A model generated the notes under the pieces. That model was not told where the DNA came from and did no database searches. It worked only from the letters and a program-made list of their open reading frames with translations. This document shows, piece after piece, positions 1 through 10,377 of a DNA stretch of 64,000 nt (position 1 is the first letter of the stretch; each line of letters begins with the position of its first letter). The stretch is from Anomaloglossus baeobatrachus. Taxonomy: Eukaryota > Chordata > Amphibia > Anura > Aromobatidae. Position numbers and translations under genes: made by a program. The DNA is taken from contig NC_134354.1 in NCBI RefSeq assembly GCF_048569485.1, positions 513,245,780 through 513,309,779 of the forward strand. Direction: 5' to 3'.

Positions 1-330
1 GTTAGGCTGGGGGGCTCCCCATAACGTGGAGCTCCCCATCCTGAGAATACCAGCCTTCAGCCGTATGGCTTTATCTGGCTGGCATTAAAATTGGGGGGAC
101 CGCACGCCGTTTTTTTAAATTATTTATTTCTAATTTTTTTTTTCAATTCAACAAGCTTTATGGGCTTGTTTGAACTGAAAAATACATGAAACAATTGTTG
201 ACAAAACTGCAGCCAAAAAATCAGCAAAAACGCACCAAATAAGCACCTACATTTTTTGTGACATTTCCAGGCTCTCTCTGACAAGGTGCAGTTTGTGAAC
301 ACGAAAAAGAAGCAGCGTGCGCATGTAGCC
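1..330. mobile_element. Harbinger-like MITE, right-hand part
   Basis: The stretch ends in GTGCGCATGTAGCC followed by TTA (331-333). This matches the GGCTNNNTGCGCAC terminal inverted repeat of other MITEs in the window (1615-1998, 8928-10377). The left end lies before base 1. The interior is AT-rich with T runs and no coding potential. PIF/Harbinger is inferred from the 3-bp TTA target and the terminus. Confidence 0.5.
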
Positions 331-543
331 TTACTGACTATATAGCCAGGTAAGGTCCCGCTTTACCTGATAACCTCTGCATTGTTGCCTTACTCCCTGT
401 GTAACCAGTCAGTACAATGTCTTCATGCTTGTAACTATAATTGTAGGTTGATTTTTTTTTTTCCTTAATTTCTGAATAATCCAGACAAATTATATGTGTT
501 GTGGCAAAATAAAATAATGGCTATGCTTTCTTTTGTGCTCTAG

Positions 544-619
544 GTTGAAGAAAGAAAGAGATGAGGAGCGGGTGCAGAGGCTTGTACAGGAGGAAGCGAT
601 CAGATACTTATGGGATCAG
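544..619 (+). CDS. CEP97: CEP97, penultimate coding exon
   Basis: This 76-nt exon encodes a charged helix containing RLVQEEAIRYLWDQ, which fits the IQ-motif region of CEP97 (centrosomal protein of 97 kDa). With its partner CCP110, CEP97 caps the mother centriole and restrains ciliogenesis. The exon is preceded by a pyrimidine-rich tract ending in TAG (541-543) and followed by GTAGTG at 620. Its first base completes a codon begun in an exon outside the window, and it ends in phase 0, matching the exon at 2390. The leucine-rich repeats of the family lie upstream of the window. Identification rests on remembered similarity to vertebrate CEP97, not on a search. Confidence 0.8.
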
Positions 620-971
620 GTAGTGTTCTTGTGTGAGACAGAACACCTAACGCTAGACATTGGGGTTACACATGGTAGGAAAAAATACATCATGCCAAAA
701 ATATAATCAAAATTGCTTGGCTAGCAACAAGTATAATAACTCTGCCCTTCTCTACGGCGGCTGCACATCATCATGTGTAAAATTGCCTGTACGGAAAAGA
801 AACGTTTAGTCATTGTCATATGTGCATTGGAACCTCAACGCAATATATTACACTTATATTCATTACATAACGTTTTAGTGGATCTGTGAAGTACTAGGAG
901 CAATATAGAAATACACTTGGCATAAAGTTATTAGTCTGCCACCACCTCCTCCGTCCTCCACAAGTCATTAA

Positions 972-1478
972 AGGGAATCTGTCAGCAGGTGATATAAGAG
1001 CAGCATAATATTTGGCAAGAGAGCCAGATTCCAGGAATGTAGTCCTTACTGGACTGCTTGGGGTAGTTTAGATAGAATCCCTGTTTTTTTCTGCTGTAGA
1101 TATTGCAGAGCTCAGATTGCTGAGCCTGCAACCCTGACTGGCAGCTACCTGTGTGCACTGTGATTAAGCTGTCAATCAGAGCTGGGGGTGGGTTTACACT
1201 AATTAGCCTGACTTATCTGAACATGAGCCCTAGTCCTACAGTGATAATCTGCTGCTGACAAGCTGCTAATCAGTGGTGGGGGCGGAGTTACACATTACTT
1301 GGACTGCTCTGCCCATGAGAACTAGTCATACAGTGATAACCTGCTATTAAAACAATAATTGATTGTATTGAAGCTACTACTCAGCCCAATAAGTGGCACA
1401 TTCCTGTAATTAGGCTCTCCTGTTCTATATTGTACTGGTCTCAGAATAAATAGTAAAAACCTGCTGACAGATTTCCCC
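972..1478. mobile_element. MITE with TAA/TTAA-type target
   Basis: The ends are inverted: AGGGAATCTGTCAGCAGGT on the left, and the complement of ACCTGCTGACAGATTTCCCC on the right. Both ends are flanked by TAA (969-971, 1479-1481). The interior has two similar GTGATAA-CTGCT blocks and no ORF. The wider left flank reads TTAA, so a piggyBac/Kolobok-type (TTAA) origin is as possible as Harbinger (TAA). Confidence 0.75.
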
Positions 1479-1614
1479 TAAGGGACTGCTGTAAATACAG
1501 ATACATGGCAACCAGCCGTCTGTCAGTGTCTTCTGCCTAATAGGAGTGATAAAACAGTTTTCTGCCCTTTGGCTAATAGGAGAGCATACCTGTCTCCATA
1601 TTATGCTACTCTTA

Positions 1615-1998
1615 GGGCTTGTGCGCACATTGCGTAATTACATGCATATACGCTGTGTATAGCACTGCAGTGTAAATGCATGCGCCCTGCGTCCCCTGCA
1701 CAATCTATGTAGATTGTGCATGAGACGTGCGCACGTTGCTTTTTTGAAGGCAGCAATTTGGATGCCAAAATTTTGACTGAAATCCGTGCATTCATAAAAT
1801 GACCATGTCAGTAATTTTGTGCGTTCCGGATGCTGCTCCCACTCTGTCTATGGGAGAGGCAGCAGCCATAGCGCTAGAAATCGGCATTTAATCTGCTGAA
1901 ACACTGCTTCCATTACGCAGTGTTTCTGCAGTGATTTGAAGCGCACATGTCCTGTGAAATCGCTGCAGAAATGTCAGCATTTTCGTGCGCACATAGCC
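1615..1998. mobile_element. Harbinger-like MITE
   Basis: Terminal inverted repeats GGGCTTGTGCGCAC and GTGCGCACATAGCC lie between TTA duplications at 1612-1614 and 1999-2001. It is 384 bp, non-coding and self-complementary near the ends. The TTA target and GCGCAC terminus fit PIF/Harbinger MITEs. Confidence 0.75.
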
Positions 1999-2389
1999 TT
2001 ATACAGGTCAGCATAGTCCAATTATAAATCCGCTTTCAGGGCCATTTACAATTTGTGCTATTAGAGAGATGCGTTATATTCATCTTTGGGATTATTTAAA
2101 CCATTGATTAGCTTTTCTATTGTAAAGAGTCATTTCCATCCCACATTCTAGCACAGTAGTAGTAGTGCGGTACATTGGCACTGGCAGGCTGAAATATGAC
2201 ACGGTATACAATTAAACTAATAATACAGGTGTGATTGTAGCGTGCTTTACAATTCTAAGCCATCCCCCCCATGTCCACTGATCCGTGTCTGTGACATGTT
2301 ATTTCTCGGTGTTTCTGCATTTATTCATTGGTAAATAAACAATACAGCAGCACAAGTTTACCATGTATCTGAATTTTGTGTCTACTCAG

Positions 2390-3016
2390 GTACGATGCAT
2401 TCAAGAATGGCAAAACAAAGTAAGTGGCCTGATTCCAGAATGCGACGTCCGTCCACCTGATGGACCAGGACAGACGTCATCATCAGCCGAATCTGCCCCT
2501 GAAGTGACAAGCCGGAAAACCAGCCCTGACATCCCAGACTCGGGTTTCCACTCTATTAATATAGAGCAGACTTCTCATCAGGAAATGAGCGCTTCTGAAA
2601 AGAGCTCAACTGAGGGAAGCGCATCATCTGAGCAGTCCCTGGAAACCGTGAAACACTGTCAACAGCCGTTATCAGATGTCATAGGGGATCAGGAGTCAGC
2701 ACCTCAAGTTCAGAGTGACAGTAGCAAGGATGACTCCAGTACAGACCAAGATAGCAGTCTCCTGCAGCAATATCTGGAGAAAGTGCAGCAACTTGAGCAA
2801 ACGGAGGACAACACAAGTGACGTGACCCAGGAAAGTAGGCCTGAAATGACCAACAGCTCAGTAAACTCTGATCTCCTCTCCAGTAGCTTCAGTCAAGACT
2901 GTGAGCACGGGAAGAAGGAAGGACATGAAGACGTTTGTGAGACCTCTGATGATGCACGAAGCTTGCTGGCATCACAGGACACTTGTACTGAGGCTCCAGA
3001 AGTAATGGTGCAGTAA
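2390..3016 (+). CDS. CEP97: CEP97, terminal coding exon
   Basis: The last exon opens after TCTACTCAG (2381-2389) and reads VRCIQEWQNK onward to the stop TAA at 3014-3016, giving about 208 residues. It is acidic, serine-rich and low in complexity, as expected for the CEP97 tail. The blocks PDSGFHS, EKSSTEGS and QYLEKVQQLE are what I recall as conserved in vertebrate CEP97 C-termini. An in-frame ATG at 2363 lies in the intron and is not the start. No truncation is seen. RPL24 lies 31 kb downstream on the same strand. Confidence 0.82.
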   Translation, partial: VRCIQEWQNKVSGLIPECDVRPPDGPGQTSSSAESAPEVTSRKTSPDIPDSGFHSINIEQTSHQEMSASEKSSTEGSASSEQSLETVKHCQQPLSDVIGDQESAPQVQSDSSKDDSSTDQDSSLLQQYLEKVQQLEQTEDNTSDVTQESRPEMTNSSVNSDLLSSSFSQDCEHGKKEGHEDVCETSDDARSLLASQDTCTEAPEVMVQ

Positions 3017-3114
3017 GGAGAGGAGGCCCTGATGTGTCCTCAGCCCTGGCCATGTACTGTAATAGGATTATATAATGGCTATTACTATGGACCTTTCTGT
3101 AAATGTTCAATTCT

Positions 3115-3120
3115 ATTAAA
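3115..3120 (+). promoter_or_regulatory. CEP97 polyadenylation signal candidate
   Basis: ATTAAA occurs about 100 nt after the CEP97 stop. A canonical AATAAA follows at 3490-3495. Either could end the transcript, and the sequence does not decide between them. Confidence 0.45.
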
Positions 3121-3775
3121 TGGAAACAGAAACACAACTGGGGCTCTCCTACATGGAATGGTCATGAAACGTCAGGGGTTGATGTCTAAGAATAGAAAAG
3201 GTCAGAGTAAGATGTCTTATTTGTCCAATGCAGTACAGAGGCTTTCCAGTAGACACTTAGTGTAGGTGCATGAACTGTGTAGCACCATGAAAGGTACGCA
3301 CTGTATTAGTATTCACACCCATATTGTCACTAGACATCTGTCTTATTAGCGAGTGGTGCAATATGTGGCACGTGCCATAGCAGTGATAGAAGCAAGATAC
3401 CATTCCCGTCATTGTCTCAAAAAGTTGCTGGTTTGCCAACTGATTTTTTTTAATTAACATCGAGTGGAAATTGAATTCTTAACAGATCGAATAAATGCTT
3501 GTTACTCTGTACTATGGCAGCCAGAAGCACAATCATGCTGGTCAGCCAGTCATAGACCTCTAAAACAGGGGTAGAGCTGGAGGTACATGGGACCAATTCT
3601 TCTAGGTTGGCTAAATGCCATGGCCACAGAAGATCAGGGTCACCCTGGCAAATGTATTACTTGCTGGCCATGCAGATGAATGATGGTCCATGTAATACAA
3701 GGAGAGCCTGACTCTTCAGAACAAGAGCTGTTTGTACAGAGAAGTGCACTATAGGGCATATAGATAGGGACGGTC
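3121..3775. other. CEP97 3' UTR or intergenic sequence
   Basis: This may contain an extended CEP97 3' UTR up to the AATAAA at 3490. Beyond that I see no gene, TIR or tandem repeat. Confidence 0.3.
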
Positions 3776-4070
3776 TTAATGGGGTTGTCCAAGCTTTCCA
3801 CAAGTCTGCAGTCAATATATGTGACTGCAGATTTGTGAATATTCACAGTATGCCCTGTGAAGATTTTCTGGTGCCAGGGGCAAGATCGAGCAGTTATGTG
3901 ACTGCAAGTATGTCGTGCATACTTCCAGCCACTTTCAGACTAGACGTGTAGAGTGTTCACTCAGTACCAGTGAATTGAGCGAGGCCACGCATGCCTAGTC
4001 GGAATGTGGCATAACGCATACCTGTGGTTACATGACCACTTGGTCTTTTCATCGCCGTAGGCGAATCATC

Positions 4071-4406
4071 CAGGGCTGTGGAGTCGGAGTCGGAGTCGTG
4101 GAGTCGGAGTCGGAGCTCATTTTGGTGGAGTCAGAGTCGGAGTCGGTATAAAATGCACCGACTCCGACTCCTAAAATATATAATAAATTGGGGACAGGAG
4201 TGCAATGCAGAATGTGCTGAATATTTTACTAAATAATAACATTTAGTATAATGCTTATATTTAAGTGAAAAATTTATTGTAGTACAATGTGAACATCAGA
4301 CATTTAATTGTTTTTATGATACAATAATCAAGATATTTGGATAGAACATAAAATATTTATTGGAATACAACTTTAGAACACAAAAAACTAATAAATTGTA
4401 AATATG

Positions 4407-4457
<51 letters not shown>

Positions 4458-4793
4458 GTGTATATACACACACAAGATATATATGTAATCTACTGTATAT
4501 TACATAGTGTATTACATATTTACAATTTATTACAGTTTTTTGTGTTCTAAAGTTGTATTCCAATAAATATATTTTATGTTCTATCCAAATATCTTGATTA
4601 TCGTATCATAAAAATTATTAAATGTCTGATGTTCACATACACATATTCATGTACTACAATAAATTTTTCACCTAACTAAGCAATATATGTAGGAGTCGGA
4701 GTCGGAGCCGGAGTCGGAGCCGGAGTCGGAGTCGGTGCAAGAGAATTTGAGGAGTCGGAGTCGAAGGTTTGGCTTACCGACTCCACAGCCCTG
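4071..4793. mobile_element. palindromic hAT-type MITE with GGAGTC-repeat arms
   Basis: The element starts CAGGGCTGTGGAGTCGG and ends with its exact complement. It is flanked by a perfect 8-bp duplication GAATCATC (4063-4070, 4794-4801). Eight-base duplications and a CAGGG terminus are hallmarks of the hAT superfamily. Both arms carry GGAGTC-type hexamer repeats. The interior is a near-complete foldback centred on an (AT)n run at 4410-4450. No transposase is present, so it would depend on an autonomous hAT element. Confidence 0.88.
4410..4450. repeat. (AT)n microsatellite
   Basis: About 20 AT units sit at the centre of the palindromic hAT MITE, where they form the loop of the foldback. Confidence 0.9.
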
Positions 4794-4844
4794 GAATCAT
4801 CACAAGTCTGCAGTTGCTTAGTGATAAGGTGGGACAACCCTTAT

Positions 4845-5535
4845 TATAGGACTCCTTTAATAGCTTGTCATGTCTCACTGTCTTTACAGTGTCTTTAGCC
4901 GATATCTCTTCTCAGAGTCTGAGAATTGCACAGGATTCATTTCTTACTCTTTTTCTGCAGTTCCCACTAGCTGTCTTTTTTTGTTTTTTTATAGCATGAT
5001 ATATCTTCAGGTAAATCCTTGGGATACACTGCAGCTGGCATGGTGGCGTATTTGCCCTGATAATGTGGCAGCTGGTTGGATCATCTTCTTATGCTCATGT
5101 GAGTATTCTTACATAAATAATGGACACTTACTCCCTTGTTATATTGGCACTGTTGTGACATCGGAAGTGAATAATGACCTCTTTGGCAACTTTCACTGAG
5201 ACATCGAATACTTCAGCAGGTTGATGTTGGCAATGCGCAGAGCACAGCAGTAATGTCAGGATCAATCTGATTTAATATCATTCTGCACTTATTAAATATC
5301 ATAGGTCAGTTACATACAGGCACAATTTGGGTGTATGGACCATAATCTGCAGTAGTAGTGAGATCTTGTCTGCCTATGCATGTGCTGCAGTGATCAGTGT
5401 CACATTGCTCTTGTATATTGATTTTATATACTTATTGTATACACATATTTATGTTCTAGTAAGCGCTTGGTTGTTTTTCTCTATATGTATCTGTATATGC
5501 GCTTTGTGGTAAGGCTGTAAATCATACATGTTAGA
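4845..5535. other. no recognised feature
   Basis: This is AT-rich sequence. A 109-codon open frame at 4870-5199 is hydrophobic, lacks family motifs and shows no splice or codon evidence of being real. I see no repeat boundary. Confidence 0.3.
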
Positions 5536-5539
5536 TTAA

Positions 5540-5837
5540 AGGGACCCTGACAGGTCCCCGGAATGCTCCCAACTCCTCCTATAGTGGTATGGGTGCAGAT
5601 TTGTTTATTACAATAAGGTGTTTGCATCCTATACATATAGTCCTCATTGTGGTAGGACTGTTATGCAGGCAGTAATTATTCTTATTGAGCTGTGTTTCGA
5701 AGATCGGAGGCAGGACTTCTCAAGGGAAAGTGATGCAGCGCTAGTATGAACATCAATCACCTTATTGGAATAAAGAAATCAGCAGCGAGACCGCTACAGT
5801 AGACATTAGGAACAGTCAGGTGCCCTGATCAGTTCCT
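5540..5837. mobile_element. TTAA-target MITE
   Basis: TTAA at 5536-5539 and 5838-5841 flank imperfect inverted ends: AGGGACCCTGACAGG versus the complement of GCCCTGATCAGTTCCT. It is non-coding. The AGGGA-CTGACAGG terminus recurs in several MITEs here. Confidence 0.55.
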
Positions 5838-5841
5838 TTAA

Positions 5842-6140
5842 AAATTGCCTGAACCCACAGATTTCAATGGGGTCAGCTGACCAGCTCATGTATATTGGAG
5901 CTTCCGGCTCTTCCTTGACCGAATGTTCTGGCAGATCTTTGTGTTCAGGGTAAAATAGCCGCTGCCAGAACTATCTGATGGCAGCTTTATCTCCTATCCC
6001 CGGTGAAAACAAAAATGCTCAGCTGAGCCTTCATGTGTATTGGAGAGTTAGGAGGGACAGTTGTCAGCCAAACAAGTGGTCAGCCAACAGTAATCTTGTA
6101 TGTATGGACTCTCTCAGCAGAGACAACTGTCCAAACCAAG
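5842..6140. other. no recognised feature
   Basis: No gene, inverted repeat or tandem repeat was recognised between the flanking MITE and the foldback at 6141. Confidence 0.3.
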
Positions 6141-6341
6141 TACAGGCGCTCTGTGCATCATGGCGTGGCCAGTGATTCAGGTGCACCTTCCCACTTGTTT
6201 TCCCTCTATCTCCACTCTCTCTTCTTCTTTGACATCTCTGGTCTCCTAGAACCAGAGAAGAGCAGAGATAGATGAAAAACAAGTAGGTGGGAAACTGCAC
6301 TTACATGAATGGCCTTGCCATGATGCATCAAGCGCCTGTAC
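6141..6341. repeat. imperfect foldback palindrome
   Basis: The left arm begins TACAGGCGCT and continues through a GCATCATGGC block. It is answered by the complementary right arm ending AGCGCCTGTA. The arms are about 95 bp around a short loop near 6240. No clear target duplication was identified, so mobile origin is likely but unproven. Confidence 0.65.
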
Positions 6342-6502
6342 TTGGTATGATCAGTCATTCTGTGCTGACAGAGTCCATATAATAGCTAGAAGTCTATCAG
6401 TTTCATACCACTGATCCACACTACAATCGCACCCAATTACAACTCGCTGATCTCCAATCAAATGATGCATAACTAATAGAATGTATAGTACTGGTAGTGT
6501 TA

Positions 6503-6641
6503 GGCTCTGTTCACACTTGTATTACGAGTCACTAAAGTCATCACCTTTGAGCATTAGAATAGTGCACCATAAAGTCACTGGGGTCTGTCACTCATTATAC
6601 GGATTTGTCATTTAAAAAAGAAGCTATATGTGAACAGAGCC
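6503..6641. mobile_element. short Harbinger-like MITE
   Basis: The ends GGCTCTGTTCACA and TGTGAACAGAGCC are exact complements, flanked by TTA (6500-6502) and TAA (6642-6644). The 139-bp length and 3-bp TWA target fit PIF/Harbinger MITEs. Confidence 0.75.
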
Positions 6642-6981
6642 TAAATAGGGCTGCTAAGAATATTTATTGGTGGGAAAGGAAGGCTTTCAGAATAATATTT
6701 TAATGCATTCAGTTAAATTAATAAATATTTTGTATGAAATTGCTGAAGACAAGTGTGCATTGAATGCATGTATTATTTAAACCCTTATTTTATCATATAT
6801 ATTGTGTATTTTTTTAGTGTGCAAACTTGTATTTCATTTTGAGAAGTGAATAAAGCTTCGGACAACAGGTGAAGAATTAAAGGTTATTTTTATAATATGA
6901 ACATTTTCCCGTCTTTTATTGATTTATTTTTTTTCCCTTTTTCAGTTTGGAATTTATATATAATAACGACATAGTCTCTAT
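6642..6981. other. AT-rich spacer, no recognised feature
   Basis: No ORF or repeat boundary was recognised. One AATAAA occurs near 6849 without an associated gene. Confidence 0.3.
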
Positions 6982-6985
6982 TTAA

Positions 6986-7396
6986 AGCACCACTCCAGGT
7001 GTGGGGGTAGGGTAAGCACTGCAGTGGTGCTTTAAATCTAAGTCCCCTGTCATATACTCTCCTTCTGACAGCTTCACCTTTTACCGACAACACTCTGGTC
7101 TTGTGGCGCCATCTTGTGACTAACTGATGACTGGTCAGATATTACTTCAAAAGTTCCCAATGCATCTCTATGAGAGGCAGAACAAGGCTCTTATAGAGAT
7201 GTAATGACTTGTGACCTCCGGCGCACTCCATGAAACACTAGAGCTGCCAGTAGGTCAGAAATCGCCAAAGACTCACATGACCAGTGGCAGTAGACGGTGA
7301 AGCTGTCAGAAGTTGAGTAAAATACAGGGGTCAGGGGAATTAGATTTAAAGCACCACCCCAATGGTGCAATAAGAAAAAACCGCTGGAGTGGTACT
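6986..7396. mobile_element. TTAA-target MITE
   Basis: TTAA (6982-6985, 7397-7400) flanks AGCACCACTCCAG on the left and CTGGAGTGGTACT on the right, which are complementary except for one base. It is 411 bp and non-coding. A four-base TTAA target points to piggyBac- or Kolobok-type transposition. Confidence 0.75.
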
Positions 7397-7490
7397 TTAA
7401 TGAAAATATATCACTAGACTAATGCTGCAACCACAGACAGCATGAATCAGGGCCTGGCTGCACGATTGCAGCCAGGTAGTTTAACTCTAA

Positions 7491-7926
7491 GGGCTCTTTT
7501 CCACTTGCATACCGCTTCCGATGTGAGAGTATTGGAATTAATATGCTAATGACCCTCTGCTGCATACATCAGCCGAGGGTCATGCGACTGTGATGCGATC
7601 CTGCGATCGGATCACAGCTGCAGAGAAGAGGGAGGGAGCACTTTCTTCCCATCTCCTCCGCTGTCTGTCTCTGCATATATCGCACTGCAGTTGCATAACA
7701 TACGAGTGCAGTGCGATATTCACATGATCCCATAGGTTTATATGGGGCTGCGTGAGCCGAGTCTCGCTGCAAAACACAACATGCTGCGATTGCACCGAGA
7801 ACACGATTCGTGACGAAGAAAAGTAAGCAAGAGGACACTGCCTCATTGATTAACACTGGTGCGAGTGCAATCCGATGTTTTATCGGATCGTACTCGCACA
7901 TAGAAATCACAAGTGGAAAAGAGCCC
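7491..7926. mobile_element. Harbinger-like MITE
   Basis: The ends GGGCTCTTTTCCACTTG and CAAGTGGAAAAGAGCCC are exact complements. The flanks are TAA on the left and TAC on the right. The 436-bp interior contains repeated GCGATC and CGAGTGC motifs and no gene. Confidence 0.75.
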
Positions 7927-8300
7927 TACGGCTGAGGCCACACAGGGATTACTGCGAGAGTGCTCACATGACAGCAGGAGCCGAGTGTCATACGACTATG
8001 GTCCGATCATGCGATCAGACCACAGTTGCGGAGGGGAAGACCAGTGCTAAGAAGGGGAGGGTTTTATTTACCTACCTCCTCCGTTGCTGGCTAATGCGAG
8101 AATTGCACTGCTCTCGCGTTACACCGGTGTAATGCGAGAACAATGCAATGTTTCTCACGCCCCATAGACTTGAATGGGTGCGAGTGGAACAAGATCGCAT
8201 TCCACCCGCAGCATGCTGCAACTGTTTTCTCGGTCCGATTAGGGCTGAGAAAACAATTGCTCATGGGAGCTGCCCCATAGAGTAATGTTGGTCCGAGTGG
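7927..8300. mobile_element. second MITE, left part only
   Basis: The sequence begins GGCTGAGGCCACACAGG and resembles its neighbour in having CGATC and GCGAG motifs. No matching right terminus is visible before Tc1-like sequence begins, so it appears truncated. Confidence 0.45.
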
Positions 8301-8927
8301 AATACAAAGAAATCAAACTAAGGATGTCCATAAATTTAGTGATGATAATAATGAGAAATGATAGAGGGAAAAAGTACTGAACACGTTTATTGAAATGTAA
8401 TACTTCGTACAAAAGCCTAGATGGAGAAACTAGTTGCATGCATTGGTAAGGAGTGATTTTGGCTCATTTTTCCACACACTCTTCAAATCCTGAAAGTTAC
8501 GTTTGCTCCTTATGTGAGCTCTTAGATTTAATTTCTTCCATAAATTTTCTGATGGATTTAAGTCACGTAATTGTCTGGGCCATTCTAGCAGATTTTTCTT
8601 TCTCTGAAACCAATTGGGAGTGTGTTTGAGGTCATTGTCTTGCGGAATTGTCCACCCTCATTTCATCTTCATCAGCCTAATAAATGGCAGCAGATTTTTA
8701 TCAAGAATGTCTTGGTACATTTGTCCATTCATCTTTCCTTCAGTCATATGAAGCTTGACAGTTCCATATTCTAAAAAAAAACAGCCCCATACTATTATGT
8801 TCCAATCTTCAAACTTCACTGTTGGTATGGTGTTTTTAGGGTTATATGTGTGGAGACACGTGGGTCAGAGGGTGCTCTTGTCCGCTGGCTTTGCTGTCTT
8901 AATAAAGGCTGCACAGATCAGGACTTA

Positions 8928-10377
8928 GGCTATGTGCGCACTTACCGGATTTTGCCGCGGATTTTCCGCGGATTTGCTGCATGTTTCGCTGCAGAAAATG
9001 TTCATAACATCTCTGCAGTGAATCACCAGCAAATCCTATGGAGAAAAAAAATCCTGTGCGCACTGGGCGGAATTTGACAGCTGCATGTTTTGCTGCGGGA
9101 ATCCCGCAGCAAAAACAAGTGCATGTCACTTCTTTTCCGCACATCGCTGCGGGATTTCACTCCATTGACTCAATGTTAATCATGAAATCCCGCAGGGAAT
9201 AACGCAGGCAGCAAATTCTGTGCGGTTCACTGCGTTTTGCTGCGTTATTCCCTGCGGTATTTCGCGGTTTACCTCCGGTAATGTACATCGCCTGTCTGCG
9301 GTTTGCAGGGAAGTGATGTCATTACAGGAAGAGGAAGCGGAGCAGAGAGTAAACACACACACAGATCATACACACACAGACATCACAGACATAGATCACA
9401 TCACAGACACATAGAACACACATAGAAAGAAAACGGAAATATAGAAAAAAAAGAACGTGGGCTCCGCTGCATATTCACCGTCCAGCCGAGGTAAGCACAC
9501 AGCGGTAGCCCGGTATTCTCAGGCTGGGGAGGGAGAGGGGCAGGGATAATGTCCCCTGCCTCACTCCCCCTCCGGCAGCCGAGAATATCAGCCGCAGCTG
9601 CCCCGGCACTGTCGCATGTATTATGCGACAATACCGGCGTGTCCTCGGCTCTTCTTGCCACCGTGTAGCAGTGGTGGCAAGGTAATACAAGGGGTTAATG
9701 GTGATGGGGGACCACCGCCATTAACTCCAGGCTTGATCATGGCAGCGTCTATGTGACAGCTGACATGATCAACCCGTAAGTAAAGTGAATAAAGCACAGA
9801 CACCAAAAATCCTTTATTTTAAATAAAACAAACAAGCCTCGTTCACCATTTTATTAACCCCCCCCAAGCAAAGCTCCGACATAATCCACAGCTCCGGCTC
9901 CGGCGTCCTGCACTGCTGACATCCAGCCGCGACTGTCACAGACACAGGCTGAATGCAGCAGACAGCAGAGGTAATTACCGGTCATTTCCCACGGCCGGTA
10001 ATGTGAACTCACTGCCGACCGTGGGAAATGCAGCGATCTGTCATCTATCTATCCTTCTATCTATCCCTCTGTCTATCTATCTATCCCTCTATCTATTCTT
10101 CTGTCTATCTACTATCTCAGAATTAAATGACTTTTTTTTTTTCTTTTTTTTTTTTTTTTCAATGTGCTTTATTGCATTGAATGCAATAAAGCACATCCCA
10201 ACCCGCACGCGGCAAAACCGCGTGGCAATACCGTGAATAATACCGCGGTAAAACCGCGGCAAACCGCATGCGGTTTTCGGATGCGGTTTCCCGCGGTTTT
10301 TTACCGCGGGTGCGGTAATCTTTGAGAGGATGCGGAATTTTCACAAGAAAATTCCATTTCCCAGTGCGCACAGAGCC
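8928..10377. mobile_element. 1.45-kb Harbinger-like element, non-coding
   Basis: The ends GGCTATGTGCGCACT and the complement GGCTCTGTGCGCACT lie between TTA duplications (8925-8927, 10378-10380). Both flanks are rich in CCGCGG and TGCGG motifs (8940-9000, 10200-10320). The interior holds ACAC- and TCTA-type simple repeats and no transposase. It inserted into the probable solo LTR. Confidence 0.8.
10035..10115. repeat. (TCTA)n-type microsatellite
   Basis: This is an imperfect CTAT/CCTT tetranucleotide tract inside the Harbinger-like element. It is followed by a T-rich run at 10131-10160. Confidence 0.85.

Larger units (their letters stand above)
620..2389 (+). other. CEP97: CEP97 last intron
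   Basis: This 1.77-kb intron runs from GTAGTG to TCTACTCAG. It contains two MITEs (972-1478, 1615-1998) and no recognisable exon or RNA gene. Phase 0 on both sides keeps the CEP97 frame. Confidence 0.7.
3780..4840. mobile_element. TTAA-type MITE (GGGGTTGTCC family) split by a hAT MITE
   Basis: The left end TTAA-TGGGGTTGTCC (from 3776) pairs with GGGACAACCC-TTAT (to 4844). Just inside, CACAAGTCTGCAGT appears on both sides of the 4071-4793 insertion. It is non-coding. A related sequence appears at about 53400-53720. Confidence 0.6.

Noticed and set aside
2363-2389. Upstream in-frame ATG as start of the 2390-3016 protein
   Set aside because: It lies before a good 3' splice site, and the exon joins in frame with 544-619.
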